NCBI RefSeq assembly: GCF_004564375.1
Contig: NZ_CP038267.1
Coordinates: 496,001 to 560,000, forward strand
Reading direction: 5' to 3'
DNA length: 64,000 nucleotides
Source: Nocardioides euryhalodurans
GTDB lineage: Bacteria > Actinomycetota > Actinomycetes > Propionibacteriales > Nocardioidaceae
The notes beneath the pieces were generated by a model. That model made no database searches. It was given only the letters and a program-made list of their open reading frames with translations, and was not told the DNA's origin. How positions within the stretch are numbered: position 1 is the stretch's first letter; each line of letters opens with the position of its first letter. The position numbers and the translations under genes were made by a program. Of this stretch, positions 17,541-29,412 are shown piece by piece.

Positions 17541-19012
17541 TGGAGTCCCGCTGTCAGTCGCATCACCGTGTCGACGTACCGCGTGCGGCCCGGGCGCTGG
17601 GACCACTCCTCGAGCGTGAGCTCGCGGGAGAGCCTGCGGTAGGTGTCCTCGACCTCACGCATGGCGGTGACCACGTCCCGGCCGAGCATCATCAGGCTGA
17701 TCTCGTAGTTGAGGGCGAACGAGCGCATGTCCATGTTGCTCGAGCCGAGGACGGCGACGTCGTCGTCGATCGTGAAGTGCTTGCTGTGCAGGATCCACGG
17801 GGACGGGTAGAGCCGGATCCGGACCCCGCTCTCCAGCAGCGCCCGGTAGTACGACGCCTGGGCGTGACCGACCATGAACTGGTCGGACTCCTCACTGACG
17901 AACAGCTCGACCTCGATCCCCCGCTGGGCGGCGGTCGTCACGGCGTAGAGGAGGGACTCGTCGGGGACGAAGTAGGGGCTGGTGAGCGAGATCCGTCGCT
18001 GCGCGGAGTAGATCAGGGTGGTGAAGAGCCGCAGGTTGTTCTCGGCGACGTAGCCCGGGCCGCTCGGCACCAGCTGGCAGGTGACGTCGTGCATGGCGCC
18101 CGACCTCGACTCCCCCACCGGCGCGGGCACGATCGCGACCGCCGTCGTCTCCCCCGTCTCGGTGTACCAGTCCTGGGCGAAGACGGCCTCCAGCGTGGCC
18201 ACGACGGGCCCCTGGAGCCGCGCCATGAGCTCGACCCACTCCCGGCCGGCCGCGTGGTTCTTCGGTTTGTTGTAGCCCGGCTCCGTGAGGTTCTGCGAGC
18301 CGGTGAAGCCGATCCGGCCGTCGACGACCAGCAGCTTGCGGTGGTTGCGGAGGTCCGGTCTGCGGATGACGCCCTTCAGCGGCTTGATCGGGAGCATCGC
18401 GCGCCACTCGATCCTGGTGCCGTCCAGGCGCTTGAGCATCTCCTGGAAGCCGGGGATGCCCCGCGAGCCGAGGTGGTCGAAGAGCATCCGCACCCGGACC
18501 CCGCGCTCCGCCGCGTCCGCGAGCGCCGCGAAGAGCGGGTCGGTCGTGTCGTCCCAAGCGGTGATGTAGAACTCGACGTCGACGAAGGTCTCCGCGCCGT
18601 GGACGGCCTTGGTCATCGCCGCGATCGAGCCCCGGTAGTCCGGGAGCAGCTCGACGGTGTTGCCACCGACGAGGGGCATCGAGCCGAGCGTCCGGTTGAG
18701 GGCGACCACGGAGCCGACGTACGGCGGGAGCGTCGGGTCGAGCTCGTGGTCGGGCACGTGGTCGGTCCGCTCGCGGATCCTCGCCTTGGCCTGGTCCTGG
18801 CGGGCCTGACGGTGGCGATCGAGTCGGGGTGAGCCGAACAGCGCGAACCCGATCAGCCCGGCAGCCGTGTTGAGCAGCACGAGCAACAGCCAGGCCATGC
18901 CGGTCGACGGCTTGCGGTTCGCCGGGATCACCCCGAGCGCCACGACCTTGATCGCGATGCTGAGGGCGACGGCCAGCGCGCCCAGGAGCGCAGCCAGCGT
19001 CAGGCCGTCCAT
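17537..19012 (-). CDS. cls: cardiolipin synthase (phospholipase D family)
   Basis: A 491-residue PLD-type cardiolipin synthase that joins two phosphatidylglycerols. Two N-terminal membrane helices (about 3-25 and 37-60) are followed by two complete HKD motifs: H224-x-K226-x4-D231 in 'NHRKLLVVDGRIGFTGSQN' and H409-x-K411-x4-D416 in 'LHSKHFTIDDDVAVLGSSN'. Length is typical. ATG at 19012 is chosen because the first membrane helix begins directly after it. It is coupled to the downstream K+ channel gene. Confidence 0.93.
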   Translation of the reverse strand: MDGLTLAALLGALAVALSIAIKVVALGVIPANRKPSTGMAWLLLVLLNTAAGLIGFALFGSPRLDRHRQARQDQAKARIRERTDHVPDHELDPTLPPYVGSVVALNRTLGSMPLVGGNTVELLPDYRGSIAAMTKAVHGAETFVDVEFYITAWDDTTDPLFAALADAAERGVRVRMLFDHLGSRGIPGFQEMLKRLDGTRIEWRAMLPIKPLKGVIRRPDLRNHRKLLVVDGRIGFTGSQNLTEPGYNKPKNHAAGREWVELMARLQGPVVATLEAVFAQDWYTETGETTAVAIVPAPVGESRSGAMHDVTCQLVPSGPGYVAENNLRLFTTLIYSAQRRISLTSPYFVPDESLLYAVTTAAQRGIEVELFVSEESDQFMVGHAQASYYRALLESGVRIRLYPSPWILHSKHFTIDDDVAVLGSSNMDMRSFALNYEISLMMLGRDVVTAMREVEDTYRRLSRELTLEEWSQRPGRTRYVDTVMRLTAGLQ

Positions 19013-19055
19013 CCGCCACCGCCCGGGGTAGGGGTCGTCATGCGGGCCAGTATCC

Positions 19056-19082
19056 GGGTTCCCCGGCCCGCCGGGAATCACC
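19056..19082. repeat. dispersed GC palindrome, copy 2 (3' of the 170-aa membrane protein gene)
   Basis: GGGTTCCCCGGCCCGCCGGG then AATCACC: shares the TTCCCCGGCCCGCCGGG core with copy 1 (6737-6766), but its right arm is degraded. It lies about 43 bases after the minus-strand stop at 19125 and before the cls start. Confidence 0.6.
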
Positions 19083-19124
19083 TCCATCAGGTGAGCCGGG
19101 CGAGTCCCTGCCTGGTGGCGGCGG

Positions 19125-19637
19125 TCAGTGCAGCAGCGACTTGGCCACCACGACGAGCACCCCGAGCAACCCCGCGCCGAAGCCCTCGACGACGGCCGCC
19201 CGCTCCGGGCTCCCGGCCTGCCGGGCGCCGAGGTAGCCGGCGATGATCAGCAGCACGATGGTGACGCCGAGCGCGGTGTAGGCGGCCACCGAGACGTCGC
19301 GCACGAGGACGTAGGTCACGAGGTAGGCCGCGATGGTCGGGACGCCGCCCTTGAGCACGCTGGCCTTGTGTCCCGCGGCGTGGACGAGCCGGCGGACCAG
19401 GCCCCGGCTGTCACCGTCGAACCGCACGGACAGGGCGTGGACGTACAGGTCGGCCAGCCAGTAGATGGCCAGCACCACGCCGGTCCCGATCGCGACCCGT
19501 TGCGCCTGGTCGGTGTGCAGGCTGACGGTCGCCATCGCCGCGGCCGAGACGATGGCGCCGTAGATCATGCCCGCGGGGTCGGCCGCCGCTAGGCGTCGGG
19601 CAGCGGTGCTCGTACGGGACGAGGAGTGCACGGCCAC
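19125..19637 (-). CDS. integral membrane protein, function unknown
   Basis: A 170-residue protein with about four membrane helices (roughly 25-43, 47-67, 98-115, 118-136) plus a C-terminal hydrophobic end 'GAGLLGVLVVVAKSLL'. I do not recognise a family with certainty. The frame starts at GTG 19637, 3 bases after the MFS transporter stop; an in-frame GTG at 19631 would sit 6 bases after a TAGGCT hexamer and could give a leaderless message. Copy 2 of the dispersed palindrome follows its stop. Confidence 0.7.
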   Translation of the reverse strand: MAVHSSSRTSTAARRLAAADPAGMIYGAIVSAAAMATVSLHTDQAQRVAIGTGVVLAIYWLADLYVHALSVRFDGDSRGLVRRLVHAAGHKASVLKGGVPTIAAYLVTYVLVRDVSVAAYTALGVTIVLLIIAGYLGARQAGSPERAAVVEGFGAGLLGVLVVVAKSLLH

Positions 19638-19640
19638 AGC

Positions 19641-21248
19641 CTAGGCCCGTCCCGCGGGTTGGGTCGGCAGCAGACGGGTGAGGAAGAGGGCCAGGGCCGC
19701 CATCACGGCGAGCACTGCCAGGCTGAGTCGGAGCCCGGCGATGCGGGCGGACTCGTTGGTCTCGATCACCGCCTGTGCGGCCGCGTCGCTCACACCGGCC
19801 GCGTCCAGACCCTCCTGGAGGTCGGCGTTGGACACGAAGGGCACCCCGGAGGCCAGCTCGGTCTCGGCCTGGGCGACCACCTGGTCGGGCACGTCGGGGT
19901 TGTCCTGCACCCCTTGGAGGAAGCTGCTCGTCAGGGCGGCGATGAGCACCGACCCGGCCAGGGCGGTGCCCAGCGACGCGCCGAGGTTGGTGCTCGTGTT
20001 CTGCAGGCCGCCGACCTCGCCGGTCTCCTCGTCCGGGACCGAGGAGACGGTGACCGCGCCGAGCTGCGAGGCGAGGGCACCGACGCCGAGACCGGCCAGC
20101 AGCAGCGGGACGGTCACCGCCTCGGGGCCGACACCGACCTCGAGGGCGGCGATCAGGCTGACGATGCCGGCGAGGAGCGCGGCGAGCCCGAGCGCGACCA
20201 CCCGACGCGGGGAGGCCTCCGGCCACAGCTTCGGGATGCCGACGGCGGCGATCAGCAGGGTGACCGACAGCGGCAGCAGCCGTACGCCGGTCTCGAGGGC
20301 GGTGAGCCCCAGTGCCACCGACAGGAAGAGCGGCACCGTGAAGAAGAGCCCGGCCTGGATGAGGAACTGGAAGAAGAACATCACCAGTCCCCCGGTCAGC
20401 CGCGGGTTGGCGAACATCCGGGTCGCGACGAGGGGCTCGCGGCCCTGTGCGGTCACGTGGTCCTCCCAGCGCAGGAACAACCGGAGGACGACGAGGCCGG
20501 CGACCACCAGCGCCAGCGTCGGGGAGACCCCGAGGATGTCCGGCCCGCCCTCCTTCGGGCGGACCCAGCCCCACTCCCCCGACCGCAGCACGCCGTAGAC
20601 CACGAGACCGAGGCCCAGGGCCGAGAGCACCACCCCGACGTAGTCGATGCCGAAGGACTCCTCGGGCTCGACGTCACGGACCTTGCGGGCCAGCAGCAGG
20701 ATCGCACCGACGAGGACGACCTCGCCCACGAAGACCAGGCGCCAGGTCCAGAAGGTCGTCACGGCGCCGCCGATCAGCGGACCGGCGGCCACCGCGATCG
20801 CGCCGGCCGACGCCACCAGGCCGTACGCCTTGGGCCGCTCCTCCGCCGGGAAGTTCGCCGCCACGAGGGCGACGATGGCCGGCATGATGAGCGCCGCGCC
20901 GATGCCCTCGAGGAACGACCAGCCGATGATGAGGACCGTCAGGCTCGGCGCGAGCGCGGTCGTCAGCGAACCGGACGCATAGATCACGCACCCGATCGAG
21001 AACGCCTTGCGCCGCCCGATGAGGGTGCCGATCTTGCCGCCGGTGATCATCAGGGTCGCCATGACGAGGGTGTAGAGCGTGATCGCGGTCTGCACGCCGG
21101 TGACCGTGGTCCCGACGTCCTCGGCCACCTGGGCGATGGACACGTTCATGACCGAGCTGTCCAGCGTCATCAGGAACTGTCCCGAGGCCAGCGTCAGCAG
21201 CACGAGGCCCGCCGACGTGGCCGTCGCGGCCGACCTCTCGTGCGCCAT
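19641..21248 (-). CDS. MFS transporter, DHA2 family (14-helix drug exporter type)
   Basis: A 535-residue major facilitator protein of the EmrB/QacA type, with about 14 hydrophobic segments. Signatures are 'FLMTLDSSVMNVSIAQVAED' in helix 1, the loop 2-3 motif 'GGKIGTLIGRRKAF' and the helix 5 region 'AGAIAVAAGPLIGG'. Proton-driven export of drugs or other amphiphiles is the family role; the substrate is unknown. ATG at 21248 was chosen since homology begins directly after. It is divergent from the gene at 21299, with only 50 bases between, and no regulator gene sits beside it. Confidence 0.9.
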   Translation of the reverse strand: MAHERSAATATSAGLVLLTLASGQFLMTLDSSVMNVSIAQVAEDVGTTVTGVQTAITLYTLVMATLMITGGKIGTLIGRRKAFSIGCVIYASGSLTTALAPSLTVLIIGWSFLEGIGAALIMPAIVALVAANFPAEERPKAYGLVASAGAIAVAAGPLIGGAVTTFWTWRLVFVGEVVLVGAILLLARKVRDVEPEESFGIDYVGVVLSALGLGLVVYGVLRSGEWGWVRPKEGGPDILGVSPTLALVVAGLVVLRLFLRWEDHVTAQGREPLVATRMFANPRLTGGLVMFFFQFLIQAGLFFTVPLFLSVALGLTALETGVRLLPLSVTLLIAAVGIPKLWPEASPRRVVALGLAALLAGIVSLIAALEVGVGPEAVTVPLLLAGLGVGALASQLGAVTVSSVPDEETGEVGGLQNTSTNLGASLGTALAGSVLIAALTSSFLQGVQDNPDVPDQVVAQAETELASGVPFVSNADLQEGLDAAGVSDAAAQAVIETNESARIAGLRLSLAVLAVMAALALFLTRLLPTQPAGRA

Positions 21249-21298
21249 GGTGTCCCCATCGTGGCGGTCCGCACCGCCCGCGACCTCACCCGCTTCGG

Positions 21299-21934
21299 GT
21301 GGGGGGCCGCACCATCGGCACGTCCTACGCTCGGTGGATAGCAACGGCCACCGAGCCCTCGGTCCTCCTCTTCTGGCTGCCGCTGGGAGCGGGCGGTCAT
21401 GTCGTACGCCTCAACGGGCTGGCCTTCGAGGCGGTCGACGCCGCAGTCCACCACCGCCGTCGGCAACCCCTGTTCCACGCGGCCCTGGAGGTGCGGCTCG
21501 AGGGGCACCGGCACGCCATCGAGCAGGGTCCCGTCTGGGGCACGACGGATCCGGACCGCGGCGTCGCCTGCGAGGGCCCCGTGGGCAGTCGGTGGCTCGG
21601 ACGTAGCCGCCTGTTCCGCTACGAGGTGCGCTGCTGGCGCGACGGGGTGATCCCCGACGTGGCCGAGGCGGTGGGCGGTCCCCGTCACCTGGGCACCGAC
21701 AGGACCCGCGCCGCCCACCTGCTCGACCTGGTGCCCGACGTCCCCCGGGCCACCTGGGGTCGCGACGAGCAACGGGCAGGCGAGATGTGGAGCTCCAACT
21801 CCGTGGTCGCCTGGCTGCTGGCCCGCAGCGGGCACGACGTGCAGGGGATCGCGCCCCCGACCGGGGGACGGGCACCCGGGTGGCACGCCGGGCTCGTGGT
21901 CGCCGCCCGCCACGACCCGGAGCCCACCCGGTGA
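21299..21934 (+). CDS. hypothetical protein
   Basis: A 211-residue soluble-looking protein without signal or membrane segments. Codon use and the conserved-looking block 'FWLPLGAGGHVVRLNGLAFE' near residues 25-45, followed by 'AALEVRLEGHRHAIEQGPVW' and a His/Trp-rich C-terminus ('MWSSNSVVAWLLARSG'), support a real gene. I do not recognise a named domain. GTG at 21299 is the only upstream start that keeps the first block; the preceding bases lack a strong ribosome site. A bidirectional terminator lies between it and katG. Confidence 0.65.
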   Translation: MGGRTIGTSYARWIATATEPSVLLFWLPLGAGGHVVRLNGLAFEAVDAAVHHRRRQPLFHAALEVRLEGHRHAIEQGPVWGTTDPDRGVACEGPVGSRWLGRSRLFRYEVRCWRDGVIPDVAEAVGGPRHLGTDRTRAAHLLDLVPDVPRATWGRDEQRAGEMWSSNSVVAWLLARSGHDVQGIAPPTGGRAPGWHAGLVVAARHDPEPTR

Positions 21935-21947
21935 CCGCGGACGCGAA

Positions 21948-21983
21948 CGGGCGGCCGCACCCCCGGAGGAGTGCAGCCGCCCG
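21948..21983. terminator. bidirectional terminator hairpin between convergent genes
   Basis: CGGGCGGC (21948-21955) pairs with GCCGCCCG (21976-21983), and inside it GCAC (21957-21960) pairs with GTGC (21971-21974), giving a 12-bp stem with a one-base bulge each side and a 10-base loop. It sits between the stop of the plus-strand gene at 21934 and the katG stop at 21995. No clear U tract, as usual in high-GC actinobacteria. Confidence 0.65.
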
Positions 21984-21994
21984 TGCGGTCGGCG

Positions 21995-24683
<2,689 letters not shown>

Positions 24684-24701
24684 GGCTTCACCCTTTCGGG
24701 T

Positions 24702-24722
24702 TTTCTTGACCAAGTCAAGAAA
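24702..24722. promoter_or_regulatory. Fur/PerR-type operator palindrome of fur-katG
   Basis: A perfect 9-3-9 palindrome: arm TTTCTTGAC at 24702-24710, centre CAA, arm GTCAAGAAA at 24714-24722. It is AT-rich compared with its surroundings and lies 19 bases before the regulator's start. Known FurA boxes upstream of katG have similar TTGAC/GTCAAG halves, so autorepression of the operon is well supported. Confidence 0.8.
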
Positions 24723-24737
24723 CGTGCGGGTGCGCCG

Positions 24738-25763
24738 TCACGGGACCAGCACCGCTGCCCCGGACACCCGGTCGTGGGCCAGGTCCGTCAGGGCCTGCGA
24801 CGCCCGCTCGAAGGGGTAGCGGGTGACCGTCGCCCGGACCCCGAGCCGTGGCGCGAGCGTGAGCAGCTCCTCCCCGTCCGCGCGGGTGTTGGACGTGACG
24901 CTCGTGAGCGTCCGCTCGCGGAAGAGGTGCCGCTGGTGGTCCAGCGGCGGTACGTCGCTGAGGTGGATCCCCGCCAGCGCGAGCGTCCCACCCTGGTCGA
25001 GGGCCGCCAGCGCCACGGGGACGAGCTCACCGGCAGGTGCGAAGAGGATCGCGGCGTCGAGGGGGACCGGCGGCTGGTCGGCCGCCCCGCCGGCCGACGT
25101 CGCCCCCAGGTCGAGGGCGAGCCGCTGCGCGTCCGGGTCCCGGGTGAGGACGTGGACCTCGACACCCTGCGCGAGCGCCACCTGGGCGGTCAGGTGGGCG
25201 CTGGCTCCGAACCCGTAGAGGCCCAGCCTGCCGCCCGGCGGGACGTGGGCCCGGCGCAGTGCCCGGTAGCCGATGATGCCGGCGCAGAGAAGGGGGGCAG
25301 TCTGCACCGGGTCCGTCGCCGGAGGCAGCAGGTAGGTGTACGGCGCCGCGACGGCGACGTACTCGGCGTAGCCGCCGTCCTCGTCCCACCCCGTGTAGCG
25401 CGAGCCACGGCACAGGTTCTCGGCGCCCCGTCGGCACCAGCGGCAGGAGCCGCAGGTGCGGCCCAACCAGGCGACGCCCACCCGGTCCCCAAGCGCCCGC
25501 CCGGTCGCCCCGGGCCCGACCGCCACCACGTCCCCCACAGCCTCGTGGCCGGGGACGAGGGGCGTCCGGCGCAGCGGGAGGTCACCGTCGGTCACGTGCA
25601 GGTCGGTGCGGCAGACCCCGCAGGCTCGGACCCGGACCAGGACCTCGTCGCCCCGCGGGAGGGGTGTGGGCACCTCCTCCAGCCGCAGCTGCTCGTGGCC
25701 GTCGCCCCGGGTGCGCCAGGCGCGCATCCGGGCCGGGGCCCTCGTGGGTGCCGAGCCGTCCAT
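24738..25763 (-). CDS. zinc-dependent alcohol dehydrogenase family protein
   Basis: A 341-residue medium-chain dehydrogenase/reductase. Catalytic zinc ligands are visible in 'GVCRTDLH' and 'PGHEAVG', the structural zinc cysteines in '[15 protein letters not shown]', and the nucleotide-binding fold starts at '[20 protein letters not shown]' with a GxGxxx-type loop. The pattern matches the AdhA/YahK-like group acting on alcohols or aldehydes. ATG at 25763 has AAGGAG 6 bases upstream. It lies upstream of fur-katG on the same strand, but the operator between them suggests separate control. Confidence 0.92.
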   Translation of the reverse strand: MDGSAPTRAPARMRAWRTRGDGHEQLRLEEVPTPLPRGDEVLVRVRACGVCRTDLHVTDGDLPLRRTPLVPGHEAVGDVVAVGPGATGRALGDRVGVAWLGRTCGSCRWCRRGAENLCRGSRYTGWDEDGGYAEYVAVAAPYTYLLPPATDPVQTAPLLCAGIIGYRALRRAHVPPGGRLGLYGFGASAHLTAQVALAQGVEVHVLTRDPDAQRLALDLGATSAGGAADQPPVPLDAAILFAPAGELVPVALAALDQGGTLALAGIHLSDVPPLDHQRHLFRERTLTSVTSNTRADGEELLTLAPRLGVRATVTRYPFERASQALTDLAHDRVSGAAVLVP

Positions 25764-25863
25764 GCCTTGCTCCTTCGAGTGGTGCTCCCGATGCGGTTCC
25801 CCGCCGAGCCCACGAGGTGGGCTGCCGCTGGGGCCGCGGTCGTCGTGGCCGATCGAGGTGCGG

Positions 25864-26571
25864 TCACGTCCCCGACCCGGGGCCGGTCGCCCCGTCGAGG
25901 TCGGGACGGAGCAGCTTCGTCGCCAGGACGGCCGCCTGGGTCCGCCGCTCCAGGCCGAGCTTGCCGAGGATGCTGGACACGTAGTTCTTGACCGTCTTCT
26001 CCGCGAGGAACATCCGTTCCCCGATCTGCCGGTTGGTCAGGCCTTGGGCGATGAGGCCCAGGAGCTCGATCTCCCGCTCCGACAACGCGGCGAGCTCCAA
26101 CGAGGCGGCCGGACCCCGTCGGATCCGCTCGAGCAGGCTGGCCGTCATGCGCGGGTCGACGAGGGAGTGGCCGGCAGCGACGGCCCTGATGGCACGGACG
26201 AGGTCGTCTCCCCTGGCCTGTTTCAACACGTAGCCAGCAGCCCCCGCCATGATCGCGCCGAAGAGCGCCTCGTCGTCGTCGTAGGACGTCAGGATCAGGA
26301 CCGCGATGCTCGGGTCCACGGACCGGATCGCCCGGCACACCTCGATGCCGGTGCCGTCGGGAAGGCGTCCGTCGAGCACGGCGACGTCCGGACGGAGCGC
26401 GGGGATCCGCGCGGTGGCCTCCTCGGCGGAGCCCGACTCCCCCACCACCTCGACGTCCGGGAGGGACGACAGCATCGTCCGCAGACCGCGGCGGACGACC
26501 TCGTGGTCGTCGAGCAGGTAGACCCGGATGGATTCGCCGGCGGTCACGTCCCCTCGTGCCCGGTCGCTCAC
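25864..26571 (-). CDS. NarL/DosR-family response regulator
   Basis: A 235-residue two-component response regulator. The receiver domain (about 14-130) has the acidic pair D21-D22, phospho-acceptor D67 in '[12 protein letters not shown]' and conserved K117. A LuxR-type HTH fills about 158-222 ('[20 protein letters not shown]', '[20 protein letters not shown]'), the same as DosR. It overlaps the kinase gene by 4 bases (ATGA), so kinase and regulator are a cognate pair. I found no convincing DosR box in the window. Confidence 0.93.
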   Translation of the reverse strand: MSDRARGDVTAGESIRVYLLDDHEVVRRGLRTMLSSLPDVEVVGESGSAEEATARIPALRPDVAVLDGRLPDGTGIEVCRAIRSVDPSIAVLILTSYDDDEALFGAIMAGAAGYVLKQARGDDLVRAIRAVAAGHSLVDPRMTASLLERIRRGPAASLELAALSEREIELLGLIAQGLTNRQIGERMFLAEKTVKNYVSSILGKLGLERRTQAAVLATKLLRPDLDGATGPGSGT

Positions 26572-28277
26572 GGGAGCGGCACCTCCCAGACGGCGCGGGC
26601 CCCTCCCCCTGGCCCGGCGGCCGCGAGCGCGAAGGTCCCGCCCCGCGCGACGGCGCGGTGCCGAAGGTTGCTCAGGCCCGAGCAGCGTGAGGGCACACCC
26701 GGGCCCACCCCGTCGTCGGTGACCGTCACCCCGAGGGTCGACCCCGTCGCCTCGACGGCGACGTCGACCCGGTCGGCGCCGGCGTGCCGGGCGACGTTCG
26801 ACAACAGCTCCCGCACCACGGCGGTGACGTCGTCGGTCATGGCCTCGTCGCCCAACGCGTCCACCGGACCGACGAACTGGACGTGGGGAGCGTGGCCCAG
26901 CGACGGGGTGACGTCGGCGACGACGTCGAGCACCTCGGATCGCAGCTCGGTCCCGGGGAGCCGGTGTGGCCGCAGCTGGAAGATGGAGGTCCGGATCTGC
27001 CGGATGGCGTCGTCGATGCTGTCCACGACCCGCTCGAGGGGCTCGGCGGCAGCCGTGTCGTCGAGCGTCGCGATCACACCCTGCACCATCATCCCCGACG
27101 CGAAGAGCTGCTGGATCACGTGGTCGTGGAGGTCCCGGGCGATCCGGGCCCGCTCCTCGAAGAGGCTCATCCGTTGCGCCTCGCGTCGCCCGTCGGCCAG
27201 CTCGAGCGCTACGGAGGCGTGGTGGGCGAAGGTGTCGGCCATCTCCACGTCCGCGGCGCTGAAGGGGCGACGCCCCTGCAACCGGCCGACCAGCAGGGCG
27301 CCACGTACCCCTTCGGTGCCAGCGAGGGGAACCCCCATCACCGGCCCGACGGGGACGATCTCGCTCATGTGCACCGACCGTTGCCCCGGGCCCGTGAGGT
27401 CCGAGGCGTCCTCCAGCACCGCTGACCGGCCGGTGGTCAGGACGAGCTCGCTGAGGGTCCCCTCCACGGCGTACGAGAGACCACGGAGCTGGTCGGCCTT
27501 GTGCCCGACCGCCACCGCGACCGTCAGCCCGGACCCGCCGACCTGGGGCAGCACCACGGTCACCACGTCGGCGGTCGCCAGCTCCGCGACCCGTTCGGCG
27601 ATGACAGCCAGCGCGCCGTCGCTCTCCGCCGAGAGCAGCTGCCGCGTGACGTCGGCCGATGCCTGCAGCCAGACCTGGCGGCGTCGGGACTCCTCGTAGA
27701 GCCGGGCGTTCTCGATCGCCACGCCCGCGGTGGCGGCCAGTGCGACCACGAGCTCCTCGTCCTCGGCGTCGAAGTTCGCCTGCGACAGCGATGCCAGGTA
27801 GAGGTTGCCGAAGACCTCGTCGCGAACCCGGATGGGGACTCCGAGGAAGCCCCTCATGGGCGGGTGGCCGGCCGGGAGGCCCACGGAGCGGATGTCGTCA
27901 CGCATGTCACGCAACCGGATCGGGCGTGGGTCGTCGATCAACGCCCCGAGCAGGCCCTTGCCCTCGGGGAGGTGACCGATCGAGGCCACCGCGTCCTCCG
28001 GCATGCCGACGTGGATGAACTCCTCCAGGCCGGTCCCGTCCGGTGCGATCACGCCGAGGGCGCCGTACGGCGCGTCCACCAGCTCGCAGGCAGCCTCCAC
28101 GATGCGACGGAGCACGGCGCTCAGGGACAGGTCCCCGACCACCGCCCGGTTGGCGTGCAGCAGGCCACGGAGCCGGTTCTGTGCGGCGCGGACCCCCTGG
28201 GCTCGCTCGATCAGCTGCGACAGAAGTTCGTCGAGCTCAAGATGAGGCCCCCGTGCGGACCCGTCGTCCTGCACCAC
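26568..28277 (-). CDS. DosS/DevS-like GAF-domain sensor histidine kinase
   Basis: A 569-residue cytosolic kinase with two GAF domains (about 45-192 and 215-360), a HisKA_3 dimerisation helix with phospho-acceptor H384 in 'RIARDLHDHVIQQLFA', and an HATPase at about 470-569 ('VRELLSNVARHA', 'DDGVGPG'). GAF1 keeps the block 'HPPMRGFLGVPIRVRDEVFG' starting at H138; in mycobacterial DosS/DosT, as I recall, the His of this block is the haem ligand, so haem-based O2/NO/redox sensing is likely. TAGGCT ends 6 bases before the GTG start, suggesting a leaderless message. Confidence 0.92.
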   Translation of the reverse strand: MVQDDGSARGPHLELDELLSQLIERAQGVRAAQNRLRGLLHANRAVVGDLSLSAVLRRIVEAACELVDAPYGALGVIAPDGTGLEEFIHVGMPEDAVASIGHLPEGKGLLGALIDDPRPIRLRDMRDDIRSVGLPAGHPPMRGFLGVPIRVRDEVFGNLYLASLSQANFDAEDEELVVALAATAGVAIENARLYEESRRRQVWLQASADVTRQLLSAESDGALAVIAERVAELATADVVTVVLPQVGGSGLTVAVAVGHKADQLRGLSYAVEGTLSELVLTTGRSAVLEDASDLTGPGQRSVHMSEIVPVGPVMGVPLAGTEGVRGALLVGRLQGRRPFSAADVEMADTFAHHASVALELADGRREAQRMSLFEERARIARDLHDHVIQQLFASGMMVQGVIATLDDTAAAEPLERVVDSIDDAIRQIRTSIFQLRPHRLPGTELRSEVLDVVADVTPSLGHAPHVQFVGPVDALGDEAMTDDVTAVVRELLSNVARHAGADRVDVAVEATGSTLGVTVTDDGVGPGVPSRCSGLSNLRHRAVARGGTFALAAAGPGGGARAVWEVPLP

Positions 28278-28283
28278 GACCCG

Positions 28284-28289
28284 AGCCTA
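28284..28289 (-). promoter_or_regulatory. candidate -10 for a leaderless sensor-kinase message
   Basis: TAGGCT on the minus strand is followed by 6 bases and then GTG at 28277. No ribosome-binding site fits between them. The -35 is not clear. Confidence 0.4.
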
Positions 28290-28324
28290 CGCTCCTCGTG
28301 CCCCGGTCAGGCCCGCAGCGTGCG

Positions 28325-29212
28325 TCAGGCACCCGGACCGGAACCCGCCATCATCACCGGGCACTCGGCCTCACGCAGCACCGCGCGCGCGACGGGGCCG
28401 AGGTGGGAGCCGACCGGCAGCAGCGGGTCGTGTCGACCGATGACCAGGAGGTCCGAGGTACGGCTCGTCTCGACCAGGGCGTCGGCAGGTGGCGCGTGGC
28501 GCACCACGATCCTCACCGTCACTCCCTCCACCTGGTCCACGATCGTGTCCAGCACCTCCTGGATCCCGGTCGTGACCTGGGCTGCCCACCGTTCCTCGTC
28601 CTCGGGCGAGGTCCCGAGGTCCTCGTAGGCGCGGGGCATCGCCCACGCGTGCACGATGCACAGGCTCGCACCGGCTACGGCAGCGGCGTCGGCGGCGGTG
28701 CGGAGCAGCGATGCCGATCGTGCGGGATCGTCCACGCCCACCGTGACCGTGGTCTCGGCCGCATGTCGGTGCGAGGGAGACCAGTGGGACGGGACCGACA
28801 CCACCGGCACGTGGGCCCGGGCCGCCACCCCGGACGCCACGGATCGGGTGACCACCCGCTGCAGCCGTCCCAGGTCACGGTGCTCAAGCACGATCATGCG
28901 CGCGTCGGCGCAGGAAGCCGCCGCGGCGGCGGCGATCGACCCGGACACCATGTCGGAGCTGACCGCCATCCCCTCGTCAGCCAGGGCCTCGAGTCGTTCC
29001 GTCGCGGACGTGAGGGCCAGCCGACCCATACGCTCCCGGTCGGACTCGGTGACGAACACGGAGTCAGGGCCGTCGTGGGTGTGGTGCACGGCATGGACCA
29101 GGTGAACGCCGCAGCCGCGACGACGCGCCTCGACCACGGCGAACGCCAGCGCGGACTCGACGGGATCGTGGCCGACTGCCACGACCACCGGAGCGGGGTT
29201 GTCCTCGGGCAT
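28325..29212 (-). CDS. universal stress protein with two UspA domains
   Basis: A 295-residue tandem Usp protein. Domain 1 (about 8-140) starts 'PVVVAVGHDPVESALAFAVV', and domain 2 (about 150-290) starts 'TVTVGVDDPARSASLLRTAA' and ends with 'DLLVIGRHDPLLPVGSHLGP', near the ATP-binding G-x2-G-x9-G-S/T pattern. ATG at 29212 has GAGGAGG 5 bases upstream. In actinobacteria such genes are often controlled by DosR; here it lies just upstream of the DosS/DosR-like pair on the same strand, which supports a shared stress or hypoxia role (inference). Confidence 0.9.
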   Translation of the reverse strand: MPEDNPAPVVVAVGHDPVESALAFAVVEARRRGCGVHLVHAVHHTHDGPDSVFVTESDRERMGRLALTSATERLEALADEGMAVSSDMVSGSIAAAAAASCADARMIVLEHRDLGRLQRVVTRSVASGVAARAHVPVVSVPSHWSPSHRHAAETTVTVGVDDPARSASLLRTAADAAAVAGASLCIVHAWAMPRAYEDLGTSPEDEERWAAQVTTGIQEVLDTIVDQVEGVTVRIVVRHAPPADALVETSRTSDLLVIGRHDPLLPVGSHLGPVARAVLREAECPVMMAGSGPGA

Positions 29213-29376
29213 GATGCCTCCTCGGGCTCTGTCCACCAGCCTCGCGTGGACGCCGGGCCTCCACCAAGGGACCAACGGCCCGGGTGGCCCGGCCGGTCGG
29301 CACCCATCCCGAGCGCGGGCCGATGGTCCCGGAAGGACGGGACTCCGTACCTCGCCACGTGCAGGGCCGGCGCCAC

Positions 29377-29382
29377 TAGCGT
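29377..29382 (+). promoter_or_regulatory. candidate -10 element of the acyltransferase gene
   Basis: TAGCGT lies 30 bases before the ATG at 29413, with a GAGGTGG ribosome site in between. The same TAGCGT hexamer occurs before several other genes in the window. No good -35 match. Confidence 0.3.
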
Positions 29383-29412
29383 CGTGAGCAGGGCCGACAG
29401 AGAGGTGGTGGC

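Noticed and set aside
24684..24713. Upstream TTG start giving fur ten more residues
   Set aside because: The TTG is in the centre of the operator palindrome, and the GTG at 24683 has a good ribosome site.
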